A stretch of 64,000 bases of DNA from Lachnospiraceae bacterium MC2017 (GTDB lineage: Bacteria; Bacillota; Clostridia; Lachnospirales; Lachnospiraceae). Positions 9,328 to 17,769 of this stretch are shown one piece after another; positions within the stretch are counted from its first letter, which is position 1, and each line of letters starts with the position of its first letter. The position numbers and the translations under genes were made by a program. The notes under the pieces are model-generated. The model made no database searches. It was not told the origin of the DNA and saw only the letters and a program-made list of their open reading frames with translations. The DNA is taken from the NCBI GenBank assembly GCA_000701625.1, contig JNJK01000013.1, positions 43,717-107,716 on the forward strand, in the 5' to 3' direction.

Positions 9328-10908
9328 TTAGATATTGAGAAGCTTGCTGTACTCTGTGAGCGCACCGTCTGTCTCGTAAGCAAGAACCTTCTTTGCAAGA
9401 ACTTTACCGAGCTGAACACCTTCCTGATCGAAGCTGTTTACATTCCATACGAAGCCCTGGAACATTACCTTGTTCTCGAAGTGAGCAAGGAGTGCACCGA
9501 GTGTCTTCGGATTCAGCTGATCACCGATGATGATGCTGGACGGACGTCCGCCCTCGAAGTTCTTATTCTTATTATCGTCAGCCTTACCACATGCAAATGC
9601 TACGATCTGAGCTGCTACATTTGCGCAGAGCTTCTGCTGGCTTGTGCTGCCCTGGATGTCTACATCGTTTGCGATCTGGCTGTTCTTGAAGCCGATGAAC
9701 TGCATCGGAACGATGTCTGTTCCCTGGTGAAGGAGCTGATAGAAGGAGTGCTGACCGTTTGTACCGGGCTCACCGAAGATTACCGGTCCTGTTACATAGT
9801 CGATAGGCTCGCCGAAACGGTTTACAGACTTACCGTTTGACTCCATATCAAGCTGCTGCAGGTGTGCCGGGAAGCGGCTAAGTCCCTGAGAGTACGGAAG
9901 GATTGCTGTGCTCGGATAACCAAGTACGTTTCTCTCATATACACCGATAAGTGCATCGAGCATTGCCGGGTTCTTCAGAAGATCCTTTTCTGTAGCGAGC
10001 TTATCCTCTGCTGCTGCTCCGTCAAGGAACTCAGCGAATACATCAGGACCAAATGCGAGGGACAGAACTGCTCCACCTACGCCTGATGTTGAGGAGTAAC
10101 GTCCACCGATATAATCATCCATGTAGAATGCTTCGATGAAGTCATCGCTGTGTGCAAGCGGTGATGTCTCGGATGTTACAGCGATCATATGCTTAGCCGG
10201 CTCAAGACCTGCCTTCTTCAGTGCATCCATTACGAAGGACTGATTTGTAAGTGTCTCAAGTGTTGTACCGGACTTTGATACTAGGATAAAGATGGAGTGT
10301 GCTACATCGATGGAGTTAAGTACTGCTGATGCATCATCAGGATCTACGTTACTGATGAACTTTGCTTCCATCTTGAACTTGTTGTTCTTCTTTGCCCAGT
10401 TCTCAAGAGCGAGGTACATAGCGCGCGGGCCAAGGTCACTTCCGCCGATACCGATCTGTACTACTGTTGTGAACTTCTCGCCTGCTGCATTTGCGATCAC
10501 ACCGGAGTGTACCTTTTCTGCAAACTCAGCGATTCTCTTCTGCTCTTTCTCGTAGAACTCTCTCTTGTCTACGCCGTCAGCTTCTACTTTGTTACCAAGC
10601 TGTCCACGTGTGAGCTGGTGAAGAACCATTCTTTTTTCACCTGTATTGATAACTGCTCCGTTGTAGAGCTCTTCGTACTTTTCTGTGAGCTGTGCCTCAT
10701 CGGCAAGCTTTGCAAGTGCTGCGAGTACGTCATCGTCTACTTCTTTTGCAGCATAGTTATATGCCATTCCCTCAGCCATCGGTACGGAGTACTTCTTTAC
10801 ACGCTCTGCTCCGCTTTCGCCGCTCATAGCCTTTACGAGGTCTACACGGGCTACTTTGCCGAGTTCTTCAAAAGACTTCAGTGTATCAAGATTTTTCCAA
10901 TTAATCAT
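9328..10908 (-). CDS. pgi: Glucose-6-phosphate isomerase
   Basis: 526 residues, within the normal PGI range. Family signatures are visible: IGIGGSDLGPRAMYLAL (sugar-phosphate loop), SKSGTTLETLTN (phosphate-binding SIS motif), GGRYSSTSGVGG, NGKSVNRFGEP and GTNGQHSFYQLLHQGTD, which carries the conserved catalytic Glu/His region. It interconverts glucose 6-phosphate and fructose 6-phosphate in the cytoplasm. ATG at 10908 follows GGAGG. It is a single-gene unit with its own terminator. Confidence 0.96.
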   Translation of the reverse strand: MINWKNLDTLKSFEELGKVARVDLVKAMSGESGAERVKKYSVPMAEGMAYNYAAKEVDDDVLAALAKLADEAQLTEKYEELYNGAVINTGEKRMVLHQLTRGQLGNKVEADGVDKREFYEKEQKRIAEFAEKVHSGVIANAAGEKFTTVVQIGIGGSDLGPRAMYLALENWAKKNNKFKMEAKFISNVDPDDASAVLNSIDVAHSIFILVSKSGTTLETLTNQSFVMDALKKAGLEPAKHMIAVTSETSPLAHSDDFIEAFYMDDYIGGRYSSTSGVGGAVLSLAFGPDVFAEFLDGAAAEDKLATEKDLLKNPAMLDALIGVYERNVLGYPSTAILPYSQGLSRFPAHLQQLDMESNGKSVNRFGEPIDYVTGPVIFGEPGTNGQHSFYQLLHQGTDIVPMQFIGFKNSQIANDVDIQGSTSQQKLCANVAAQIVAFACGKADDNKNKNFEGGRPSSIIIGDQLNPKTLGALLAHFENKVMFQGFVWNVNSFDQEGVQLGKVLAKKVLAYETDGALTEYSKLLNI

Positions 10909-11120
10909 TTAAATAATCCTCCTTCTCTGATGCCGCCAGGAATCCTTGATCGGTTTCCTATTTAATATATGTAGGCATGCACGAAAAAATGTCGGTATAT
11001 ATTATGACCGTTTCGCTTGTAATTAGCAAGAACATTGTGATTTTTTCTTAACAATGTTTCTGACATGCCTTTTATATGTATCGGCATCCAGCGAAGGATT
11101 TTTTACTTTTTACACCAGCA

Positions 11121-12647
11121 TCATTCAAATCCCGGAGCAATTCCTTCTATATCAGAAATATCTCCGTCGTTTGCTTCTTCCTGGGCATTCTGGATGTCAT
11201 CGTATGCGGAATACATAGGGCTTAATTCAGTGTTGCCTTTGATCTTTCTTTCTACATAGTTCTTTGTGATGGCAAGTACTGTTCCGCTGCAGGAGATTAC
11301 ACCGATAAGGTTCGGGATAGCCATGAGTCCATTAAATGTATCTGAAAGATCCCATGCGAGCTGGAGGTTCATTGTTGCTCCTACGAGGATGAATGCTACA
11401 AATACTACTCTATAGATAATGGTAGATGTTTCACCGAAGAGATACTCGAATGCACGCAGTCCGTACTGGCTCCAGCCAAGAACTGTTGAATAAGCAAAAA
11501 GCAGGATTGCAAATGCGATGAAACCTGCACCGAATTTTCCGAATACTGTAGAGAATGCTTCAGATACAAGAGCTGTGGATGCTGCGTCCGAGATCATTGT
11601 TCCGTCTTCGAGATTTACTACTCCTGAGCAGAGGATAGCAAATGCTGTAAGTGAACAGACAACAATAGTGTCAGCAAATACTTCAAAGATTCCCCACATA
11701 CCCTGAGCTACAGGCTCTTTTACGTTTGATGCTGAATGAACCATTACAGATGATCCAAGACCTGCTTCGTTTGAGAATACGCCGCGCTTCATACCCCATG
11801 TAACTGCAAGCATTACGCCATAACCTACGATACCGCCGCCAACTGCCTTAAGTGCAAATGCTCCACGGATAACTGCCGCAAAAGCTGCCGGAAAACGTCC
11901 CACATTTACTGCGATGATTATTACTGCACCGATCACATAAGCGATTGCCATGAAAGGCACCAGTTTTTCTGTTACAGTACCTATTCTCTTGATACCGCCG
12001 ACGATTACGATAGCAGCGAGGATCATAAGGATTATTCCGATAACAAATGTCGGAATGTTAAATACTGCATTCATATTTGCTGCGATTGTATTTACCTGTG
12101 TCATATTTCCGATACCGAAAGATGCCAGTACACAGAAAGATGCGAACAGTCCTGCCAGTCCCTTACCGATAGCAGCGCAGCCCTTCTTAGAACCAAGACC
12201 TTCTCTAAGGTAATACATGGCACCACCGCACCATTCTCCCTTACTGTTCTTTCTGCGGTAAAAGATTCCGAGTACGTTTTCTGAATAGTTTGTCATCATT
12301 CCGAAAAATGATACGATCCACATCCAGAATATCGCGCCGGGACCACCGGATACGATAGCCGCTGCCACACCGGCGATATTACCGGTTCCGATAGTAGCCG
12401 CAAGAGCCGTACAAAGACTCTGAAACTGACTTATTGATTTATCCTGTTTTTCTGTATGTGCCGTTACTTTTTTATCCGTAAAGATCGCGCCGATCGTATG
12501 ATGTATCCAATGTTTGAAGTGGGACACCTGAAAAAAACCACTTCTAATGGTCATCATTATTCCGGTACCGATAAGCAGGATCAGCATAGGGACTCCCCAC
12601 ACAAACCCGTTCACAGATGCGTTCATACTTGAGATCTTTTCAATCAT
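11121..12647 (-). CDS. AGCS-family sodium:alanine/glycine symporter
   Basis: 508 residues, about ten membrane helices. AGCS signatures: ALAATIGTGNIAGVAAAI, GGPGAIFWMWIVSFFGM, KRGVFSNEAGLGSSVMVH and FAYSTVLGWSQYG. The family imports alanine, glycine or sometimes glutamine with sodium. I start at the ATG of MIEKISS, since AGGAGG lies 8 bases upstream; the earlier in-frame ATG at 12674 has none. The gene has its own promoter (12801-12829) and a 147-base leader containing an intrinsic terminator at 12707-12748, so expression is probably controlled by attenuation. Confidence 0.93.
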   Translation of the reverse strand: MIEKISSMNASVNGFVWGVPMLILLIGTGIMMTIRSGFFQVSHFKHWIHHTIGAIFTDKKVTAHTEKQDKSISQFQSLCTALAATIGTGNIAGVAAAIVSGGPGAIFWMWIVSFFGMMTNYSENVLGIFYRRKNSKGEWCGGAMYYLREGLGSKKGCAAIGKGLAGLFASFCVLASFGIGNMTQVNTIAANMNAVFNIPTFVIGIILMILAAIVIVGGIKRIGTVTEKLVPFMAIAYVIGAVIIIAVNVGRFPAAFAAVIRGAFALKAVGGGIVGYGVMLAVTWGMKRGVFSNEAGLGSSVMVHSASNVKEPVAQGMWGIFEVFADTIVVCSLTAFAILCSGVVNLEDGTMISDAASTALVSEAFSTVFGKFGAGFIAFAILLFAYSTVLGWSQYGLRAFEYLFGETSTIIYRVVFVAFILVGATMNLQLAWDLSDTFNGLMAIPNLIGVISCSGTVLAITKNYVERKIKGNTELSPMYSAYDDIQNAQEEANDGDISDIEGIAPGFE

Positions 12648-12706
12648 AACTAATACCTCCTCTAAACCAGTCAACAGTTCCGATCGCCCAAAAGCGCTAT
12701 TTATGT

Positions 12707-12748
12707 AAAAAAACGCAGGTGTTCCTGTTTTTGGAACATACCTGCGTT
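12707..12748 (-). promoter_or_regulatory. Leader terminator (putative attenuator) of the symporter gene
   Basis: In the transcribed strand AACGCAGGT...GTTCC-loop-GGAAC...ACCTGCGTT forms a long hairpin followed by seven Us. It lies about 45 bases after the predicted start point and about 60 bases before the symporter start codon. No gene precedes it on this strand, so it is more likely a leader attenuator than the end of an upstream gene. I find no glycine-riboswitch or T-box core. Confidence 0.65.
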
Positions 12749-12800
12749 GATATCCTTCCCTGTATTCACTTTAGGACGCTAAATCATTAAATTTTTATAA

Positions 12801-12829
12801 ATAATAACATTCTTTTGAGTGGAAATCAA
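12801..12829 (-). promoter_or_regulatory. Promoter of the symporter gene
   Basis: TTGATT and TATTAT are separated by 17 bases on the minus strand. The predicted start point is near 12794. Confidence 0.6.
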
Positions 12830-13015
12830 TCATTTTTTATCAGACTCTTTTCTTTTCAGAAATATTTTTGTCAAACTTGTATCTTATCATTCACTAAAGT
12901 GTGAAAAAGTTATGTTTACCTACTATAACAAAAATATGTCATTAGCTCATCGGGAATAGCGTTATCGGCGTTATTGTATACTTGTCAGATTATTTTATGG
13001 TTTACGTTGTATTGT

Positions 13016-13068
13016 TTACGTAATTATATTATGTAACTCATGTTTGTTTACGTAATATTTTTATGTAA
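13016..13068. promoter_or_regulatory. Two tandem 21-bp palindromes
   Basis: TTACGTAAT-N3-ATTATGTAA at 13016-13036 and TTACGTAAT-ATTTT-TATGTAA at 13048-13068 lie 32 bp apart (three helical turns), with a further half site TTTACG at 13001. They are in the 640-bp spacer between the symporter and mscL, which holds no gene. They look like operators for a dimeric regulator. Confidence 0.5.
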
Positions 13069-13183
13069 CCGCTGTTTTCTTTTAAATGCACTTAGATTTC
13101 CCGCGTTATTTTTGTACAAATCTTAGGACATAACTTGTTATTTTATTCCGTTCATTTTTTTGTTCCAAATCATCAAAAGCAAA

Positions 13184-13212
13184 TTGTCGTAGCACTTCCA
13201 AAATGATAGAAT
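13184..13212 (+). promoter_or_regulatory. Promoter of mscL
   Basis: TTGTCG-17-TAGAAT, giving a leader of about 65 bases. Confidence 0.55.
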
Positions 13213-13285
13213 GTACATAAATACGTACGAGTTTTGGGATCGTGCCAAATAATACGCATATTCTAAAGTAAAGGAGGAGAAAAAA

Positions 13286-13774
13286 TTGTCCGATAAGACA
13301 AAAGGTTTTGTAGGAGAGTTCCAGGAATTTATCATGCGTGGTAATGTTATGGACATGGCAGTCGGTGTTATCATCGGCGGTGCGTTCCAGAGCATCATAA
13401 ATTCTCTTGTTAATGACATCATCATGCCAGTGATCAGTGTCCTGACAGGTGGTATCAATTTCGAGAACTGGTTCATCTCACTCGACGGTTCACACTATGC
13501 AACTCTTGCCGCTGCTCAGGAGGCCGGTGCAGCTACATTGAACTATGGTGTATTTATTACTGTAGTTATCAATTTCCTGCTCATGGCTCTCGTTATCTTC
13601 TTCCTTGTAAAGGGAATGAATACTGTCCGCGACAAATTCTCAGCTAAGAAAGACGCCGAGGAAGAGGCTGCTCCGACAGTCAAGACTTGCCCTTTCTGCA
13701 AGTCAGAAATTCACATCGAAGCTACCAGATGCCCTCACTGCACAGCAGAAATCCCTGCTATACCTGAAGTGTGA
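13286..13774 (+). CDS. mscL: Large-conductance mechanosensitive channel with C-terminal zinc ribbon
   Basis: 162 residues. The first ~120 are a typical MscL: an amphipathic N-terminus, the pore helix GNVMDMAVGVIIGGAFQSI, and the second helix VVINFLLMALVIFFLVKGMN. The channel opens under membrane tension to release osmolytes. The C-terminus carries a CPFC...CPHC zinc ribbon (residues ~138-155) in place of the plain helical bundle end, a variant I know from Clostridia. The start codon is TTG, chosen because AAGGAGGAG precedes it at the right distance and the encoded N-terminus matches the family. Confidence 0.95.
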   Translation: MSDKTKGFVGEFQEFIMRGNVMDMAVGVIIGGAFQSIINSLVNDIIMPVISVLTGGINFENWFISLDGSHYATLAAAQEAGAATLNYGVFITVVINFLLMALVIFFLVKGMNTVRDKFSAKKDAEEEAAPTVKTCPFCKSEIHIEATRCPHCTAEIPAIPEV

Positions 13775-13838
13775 GCAAATCTGAGTGAATTCCTATTTCT
13801 CACGAAGAAAGCATACTAATCAAAAACTTAACTAAATA

Positions 13839-13890
13839 TAGTATCATTTTGATACCTTTTTTATGATTGTAAGGCATCAAAATGATACTA
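13839..13890. promoter_or_regulatory. Paired palindromic operators, toxin side
   Basis: Two 15-bp sites of the form GyATyA-N3-TrATAC: 13841-13855 and 13874-13888, starting 33 bp apart. Together they also form a 20-bp inverted repeat around a 12-base loop just after the HipA-like gene. The same pair with the same 33-bp spacing occurs upstream of the partner gene (15313 and 15346). Confidence 0.6.
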
Positions 13891-13893
13891 TTC

Positions 13894-14703
13894 TTAAAAC
13901 ATATAACTATACTTACGCATTTGCTCAAATACTATTGTTCTAACCCGTTCTATTACCCGATCAGAGTAATGTCCCTCTGCTTTTTTCAGGATAGACTCCA
14001 CATCCCGATGTGTAAAACTGAATTTAATCTGTCTTCCGTATATTTTTTCTGCAATATCCAGCTGGTCATCAAAAGATTCCGAGAAGGTTTTCGGTTCTGC
14101 ATACTCTATCATTTCATATACATCACCAGTTAAAGGATAATCCATGCGTGTATCGGACAGAAGTCCAGCTCCATGATCAAAAAACGGTGCTGTTTTATAT
14201 TTACCATCTTTTCCCAAGACCAAGGCAATATTGTGCATGTGTCTATCTTCATTCAAAAACAGCGCATCGATAGTCATGCATTTTGCCATATACTTTCCAA
14301 GATCACGTATACCTGTCACAATTTCGATCCGTTCAACAATATATTTCAACCGCTCCTCGTGCTCTTCTATGCGAAACACGATATCCGTCAAATTTTCCGT
14401 ATATTGAGACATAAATAATCTGTTAAACGTGATCAACTGCTCACCATCTCTCAGAAAATTTTTGCTTTTACAGCCTGACAACACATTATTTCTGTATTTA
14501 ATGTCTTCTATTTCATATAATACATATTCATCAGATTTGAGCGTCGATTTTGCAAGGAGCGAGGAAATTACATACTCAGACAGTCCCTCATACCCTGTGC
14601 TATCTGCTTTATACCAGTAATCCCCGGATTTCCATTTGAGCTGATTCCCCTTGGACGATACTCTATCAAAACTGACGGTATCCGATTCAAACAGTTCAAT
14701 CAT
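13894..14703 (-). CDS. HipA-like kinase (HipT-type toxin)
   Basis: About 269 residues, much shorter than HipA (~440) and lacking its N-terminal subdomain, as in HipT of the HipBST systems. Visible kinase elements: a Ser/Gly-rich loop SSKGNQLKWK near residues 16-25, catalytic loop NEDRHMHN at 151-158 (Asp plus Asn), and metal-binding FDHGAG at 175-180. Family members phosphorylate aminoacyl-tRNA synthetases and stop translation; the target here is unknown. The ATG at 14703 has GGGAGA upstream and overlaps the partner gene's stop by 8 bases, so the two are translationally coupled. The missing lobe appears to be supplied by that partner. Confidence 0.8.
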   Translation of the reverse strand: MIELFESDTVSFDRVSSKGNQLKWKSGDYWYKADSTGYEGLSEYVISSLLAKSTLKSDEYVLYEIEDIKYRNNVLSGCKSKNFLRDGEQLITFNRLFMSQYTENLTDIVFRIEEHEERLKYIVERIEIVTGIRDLGKYMAKCMTIDALFLNEDRHMHNIALVLGKDGKYKTAPFFDHGAGLLSDTRMDYPLTGDVYEMIEYAEPKTFSESFDDQLDIAEKIYGRQIKFSFTHRDVESILKKAEGHYSDRVIERVRTIVFEQMRKYSYMF

Positions 14704-15250
14704 TTTCTCCCTGCCTCTCAATCTTTATCCAAAAATCGTCCTCAGCCATGCGTCCCTGCGTTTTTTCTATTATCATAAACGGATCATAGAATGGAAGCCC
14801 AAGCTCACGAAGTGTCAACTTCTGCATATCTCTTTCTTCCGGAAAACATCTGGACTTCAGAAAGTCGTTATAATCTCTAAAACTTGGTCTCTCTTTTACT
14901 CCAAAAGCTCTAAATACAGGATTCTCTGTGTAATTATGTATCTCTATTTTCTGTTGCGGCATAAAGACGTCAATTATCGTGCATATACTGTCTTTGTGCA
15001 TATAATAAAGTCTAAGCGGAGCTTTTCTTTTGGGAATTATAAATTCATCTACAATTTCCGGATGTCTTTTTAATATTTCCACGAGTACCGTTATAGGACC
15101 TGTTATCTCATCAGACTTTTCCCAGCGTTCCACCGTAGCCTTAGAAGAATGAATAAACCTTACAAACTCCGCCTTCGTCATCCCAAGCTTCTTGCGCAGA
15201 TCCTTTATACCGTTCTTATCTGTTTTCTCTGGAGTAATATATCTATTCAT
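14696..15250 (-). CDS. HTH antitoxin fused to a HipA-N/HipS-like domain
   Basis: 184 residues. Residues ~12-60 form a helix-turn-helix (LRKKLGMTKAEFVRFIHSS, then KATVERWEKSDEITGP) of the XRE type used by HipB-like antitoxins. Residues ~85-180 resemble the N-terminal subdomain of HipA, with the conserved FLKSRCFPEERDMQKLTLRE, LGLPFYDPFMIIEKTQGRM and AEDDFWIKI segments. In HipBST the separate HipS plays this role and neutralises HipT; here HipB and HipS look fused in one polypeptide. It is first in a two-gene operon, and paired palindromes upstream suggest autoregulation. Confidence 0.75.
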   Translation of the reverse strand: MNRYITPEKTDKNGIKDLRKKLGMTKAEFVRFIHSSKATVERWEKSDEITGPITVLVEILKRHPEIVDEFIIPKRKAPLRLYYMHKDSICTIIDVFMPQQKIEIHNYTENPVFRAFGVKERPSFRDYNDFLKSRCFPEERDMQKLTLRELGLPFYDPFMIIEKTQGRMAEDDFWIKIERQGEND

Positions 15251-15310
15251 AGATTTCCCTCAAGATATTTCGATACTTTTCATCATTGCCGCTCTACTTT
15301 ACAAGTATAA

Positions 15311-15360
15311 TAGTATTATATCAATACTTTTTTAATTATAAAACTGCATTATTTTGATAC
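15311..15360. promoter_or_regulatory. Paired palindromic operators, antitoxin side
   Basis: GTATTATATCAATAC at 15313-15327 and GCATTATTTTGATAC at 15346-15360 match the consensus GyATyA-N3-TrATAC, with 33 bp between starts as on the far side of the module. They lie 60-110 bp upstream of the antitoxin start and are natural autoregulation sites. Confidence 0.6.
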
Positions 15361-15366
15361 CTTTTA

Positions 15367-15528
15367 AAGTCACCGTTACTGTTCACTCGCTTCCAGCTCG
15401 CTCACGTATCGGATTTTGCCAATTAAATCGCCTCCGGCGATGGGCAAAATCCAATGGCTTTTCATCTTTCTTGGTCGTAAACTCCGCAGCGTAGTGCTCC
15501 GTTTACGTGTGAACTGTTACAAGTCACC
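15367..15528. mobile_element. MITE-like element, 146 bp, with 8-bp flanking repeats
   Basis: The direct repeat AAGTCACC flanks the unit at 15367-15374 and 15521-15528. Just inside are near-perfect terminal inverted repeats GTTACTGTTCAC (15375-15386) and GTGAACTGTTAC (15509-15520), with 10 of 12 matching. The interior folds into GGATTTTGCC...ATCGCC-TCC-GGCGAT...GGCAAAATCC and CGTAAAC...GTTTACG hairpins. It has no coding capacity. A shorter palindrome with the same ends is at 57370-57424. The mobile nature is inferred from structure only. Confidence 0.55.
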
Positions 15529-15638
15529 TGTCTATTTTTTGCACAAGGTATATTTAACTGATTTTTAATTATTTCTATTTACAAAAAATTGTAAAATAGA
15601 CATCAGGAGTTATTTCTGTCTATTAGAGGAGGATACAA

Positions 15639-16565
15639 ATGCAGAAAATAAATATCGCACAGGGACCCGAAAATGTAACCCGTCTTATTCTCGGCTGTAT
15701 GCGCATGCCCTCACTTTCAGTGGAAGATGCATCTAAAATGATCCAAACAGCTTATGATCTCGGCATTAATTTCTATGATCATGCTACCTGCTACGGTGAC
15801 GGTGAAGCAGAAAAGAGATTTGGCGATGCAATTTCCCTCACATCTGTAAAACGAGAGGACATTTTTATCCAGTCAAAGTGTGGTATTCGTACTGATAAGA
15901 AGATTTTTGACTGGCGAAGAGAAAATATCCTGAATAGTGTCAATGAGATACTTGCAAGACTCAAGACTGAATATCTGGATGTACTTTTACTTCACAGACC
16001 TGACCTCCTATTTGATCCCGAACAGGTTGCAGAAGCATTTGATGAACTTGAAAAATCCGGAAAGGTCCGTTCATTTGGTGTAAGCAACACAATGCCGATG
16101 CAGATCGAGCTCTTAAAGAAGTATGTAAAACAGCCGCTTAAGATCAATCAGCTGCAGCTTTCTCTGGAGCAGTCACAGCTCATCGATCAGGATCTGTACA
16201 TGAATAACAAAACAACCGATATGTCCATCATGCGGGACGGCGGAGCTCTTGATTATTGCCGCCTGAACGATATTACTATTCAGGCATGGTCACCCCTGCA
16301 GCATGGAATGTTTAAGGGTATGTTCATTGATAATCCTGAGTTCCCCGAGTTAAACAAGGTTCTTCAGGAACTGGCCGATAAATACGGTGCAACCAAGGCT
16401 GCCATTTCTATCGCATGGATTCTTCGTCATCCGGCAAAGATGCAGGTTATCGCAGGAACTATGAATCCTGTACACCTCACCGAAATGGCCGAAGCAGATA
16501 AGATCGAGCTTACTCATGAAGAGTGGTATCAGCTGTACCTTTCTTCCGGAAAATTCCTGCCGTGA
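15639..16565 (+). CDS. Aldo/keto reductase (YdhF-like)
   Basis: 308 residues, full length for the AKR fold. Features: GCMRMPSLSVEDASKMIQTA, the catalytic Tyr in NFYDHATCYGDGEAEKRFG (Asp/Tyr of the tetrad), Lys in IQSKCG, His in LLLHRPD, and C-terminal NADPH-binding GTMNPVHL. It reduces carbonyls to alcohols with NADPH in the cytosol; the substrate is unknown. ATG follows AGAGGAGG. It is monocistronic and convergent with a second, different AKR. Confidence 0.9.
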   Translation: MQKINIAQGPENVTRLILGCMRMPSLSVEDASKMIQTAYDLGINFYDHATCYGDGEAEKRFGDAISLTSVKREDIFIQSKCGIRTDKKIFDWRRENILNSVNEILARLKTEYLDVLLLHRPDLLFDPEQVAEAFDELEKSGKVRSFGVSNTMPMQIELLKKYVKQPLKINQLQLSLEQSQLIDQDLYMNNKTTDMSIMRDGGALDYCRLNDITIQAWSPLQHGMFKGMFIDNPEFPELNKVLQELADKYGATKAAISIAWILRHPAKMQVIAGTMNPVHLTEMAEADKIELTHEEWYQLYLSSGKFLP

Positions 16566-16637
16566 TTTTATAATACCTTTTTGAAAAAGGCGCTGATGCT
16601 TTTAACATCAACGCCTTTCCTTATCATATTTTACTTG

Positions 16638-17648
16638 TTATACCCCACATATCTCATCTATCTTCTTAAGTTCTTCCCCTGAGAAATCGCAGTGTCCGAC
16701 TATCTTTAGATTTTGCAGGATCTGCTCCGGTCTGGATGCTCCGATGAGGACTGATGCCACTTTTCCGTCACGCAGTATCCACGCGAGAGCCATCTCCGCA
16801 AGAGACTGTCCACGCTCTGATGCCAGCTCGTTTAAAGCACGTATCTTTTCCAACTTTTCAGGTGTCAGGTCGCTCTCATGGAGATACCTGCCATCCCTTG
16901 CCATACGACTGTCTGCCGGGATCCCATTCAAGTATTTATCAGTGAGAAGTCCCTGCGCCATAGGACTGAAAGCAATGATACCGAGTCCGTTTTCCGCACA
17001 GAAATCCTTTACTCCATCACTTTCTATAGTTCTGTCCAGAAGTGAATACCGTCTCTGATTCACGATAAGCGGAAGATGTATCTCCTTTGCGATCTCCATT
17101 GCTCTCTTCGTAAATTCTTTATTGTAGTTTGAAATGCCTGCATAAAGCGCTTTTCCGCTCCGAATGATCTGTTGAAGAGCTTCCATGGTTTCTTCCAGCG
17201 GTGTCTCAGGATCCATCCTGTGATGATAGAAAATATCAACATACTCAAGTCCCAGACGTTTCAAACTCTGATCACAGCTTGCTATGAGATACTTTCTGGA
17301 CCCCCAGTTACCGTAAGGTCCGTCCCACATATCATAACCAGCTTTTGACGTTATGACCAACTCATCACGGTACGGTCTAAAATCTTCTCTAAGAATCCGC
17401 CCTGTGTTAGTCTCCGCACTTCCATACGCAGGACCATAGTTATTAGCCAAATCAAACTGGGTGATCCCGTTATCAAACGCAGTCCTGCAAATGGCTTTCA
17501 TATTATCATAACTTCCGTTATTGCCAAAATTATGCCAGAAACCAAGTGAGATTGCAGGGAATTTTAACCCGCTTTTTCCCACACGGTTATACTCCATTTT
17601 TTCGTACCGCTCTGCCCCCGCTTTATACACATTCGCTATATCTGCCAT
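16638..17648 (-). CDS. Aldo/keto reductase (YghZ/GpR-like)
   Basis: 336 residues. AKR motifs: AISLGFWHNFG, FDLANNYGPAYGSAE (catalytic Asp/Tyr), ITSKAGYDMWDGPYG (Lys plus a loop typical of the YghZ, L-glyceraldehyde 3-phosphate reductase subgroup), DIFYHHRMDPETP, SNYN and IGASRPEQILQNL. The subgroup assignment suggests detoxification of L-glyceraldehyde 3-phosphate or methylglyoxal; this is inference. I start at the ATG of MADIANV, preceded by GGAGAGGG; the earlier in-frame ATG lies in the purine-rich ribosome-binding tract. Confidence 0.9.
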   Translation of the reverse strand: MADIANVYKAGAERYEKMEYNRVGKSGLKFPAISLGFWHNFGNNGSYDNMKAICRTAFDNGITQFDLANNYGPAYGSAETNTGRILREDFRPYRDELVITSKAGYDMWDGPYGNWGSRKYLIASCDQSLKRLGLEYVDIFYHHRMDPETPLEETMEALQQIIRSGKALYAGISNYNKEFTKRAMEIAKEIHLPLIVNQRRYSLLDRTIESDGVKDFCAENGLGIIAFSPMAQGLLTDKYLNGIPADSRMARDGRYLHESDLTPEKLEKIRALNELASERGQSLAEMALAWILRDGKVASVLIGASRPEQILQNLKIVGHCDFSGEELKKIDEICGV

Positions 17649-17670
17649 TGTCCCTCTCCTTCTCCTTCTT

Positions 17671-17709
17671 TCATATGACACGAATTGCTTCGCTTCTTAT
17701 GAAGCTTTT
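17671..17709. repeat. Dispersed hairpin repeat, copy 2
   Basis: CATATGACACGAATTGC followed by the GCTTC/GAAGC hairpin is identical, apart from one base, to copy 3 at 56300-56347. The right arm of the outer stem is lost here. As with copy 1 it lies directly upstream of a minus-strand gene's ribosome binding site. Confidence 0.6.
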
Positions 17710-17769
17710 GACCCTTTCATCATTTCATTTTACACCACTTAAATTAAAATTACTGAAAATAATATGACA

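Noticed and set aside
9322..9840. Plus-strand open frame of 172 codons opposite pgi
   Set aside because: Shadow of the pgi coding frame, Cys/Leu-rich and without ribosome binding site.
12640..12840. Glycine riboswitch upstream of the symporter
   Set aside because: The conserved glycine aptamer core is not present; only a hairpin terminator and promoter can be supported.
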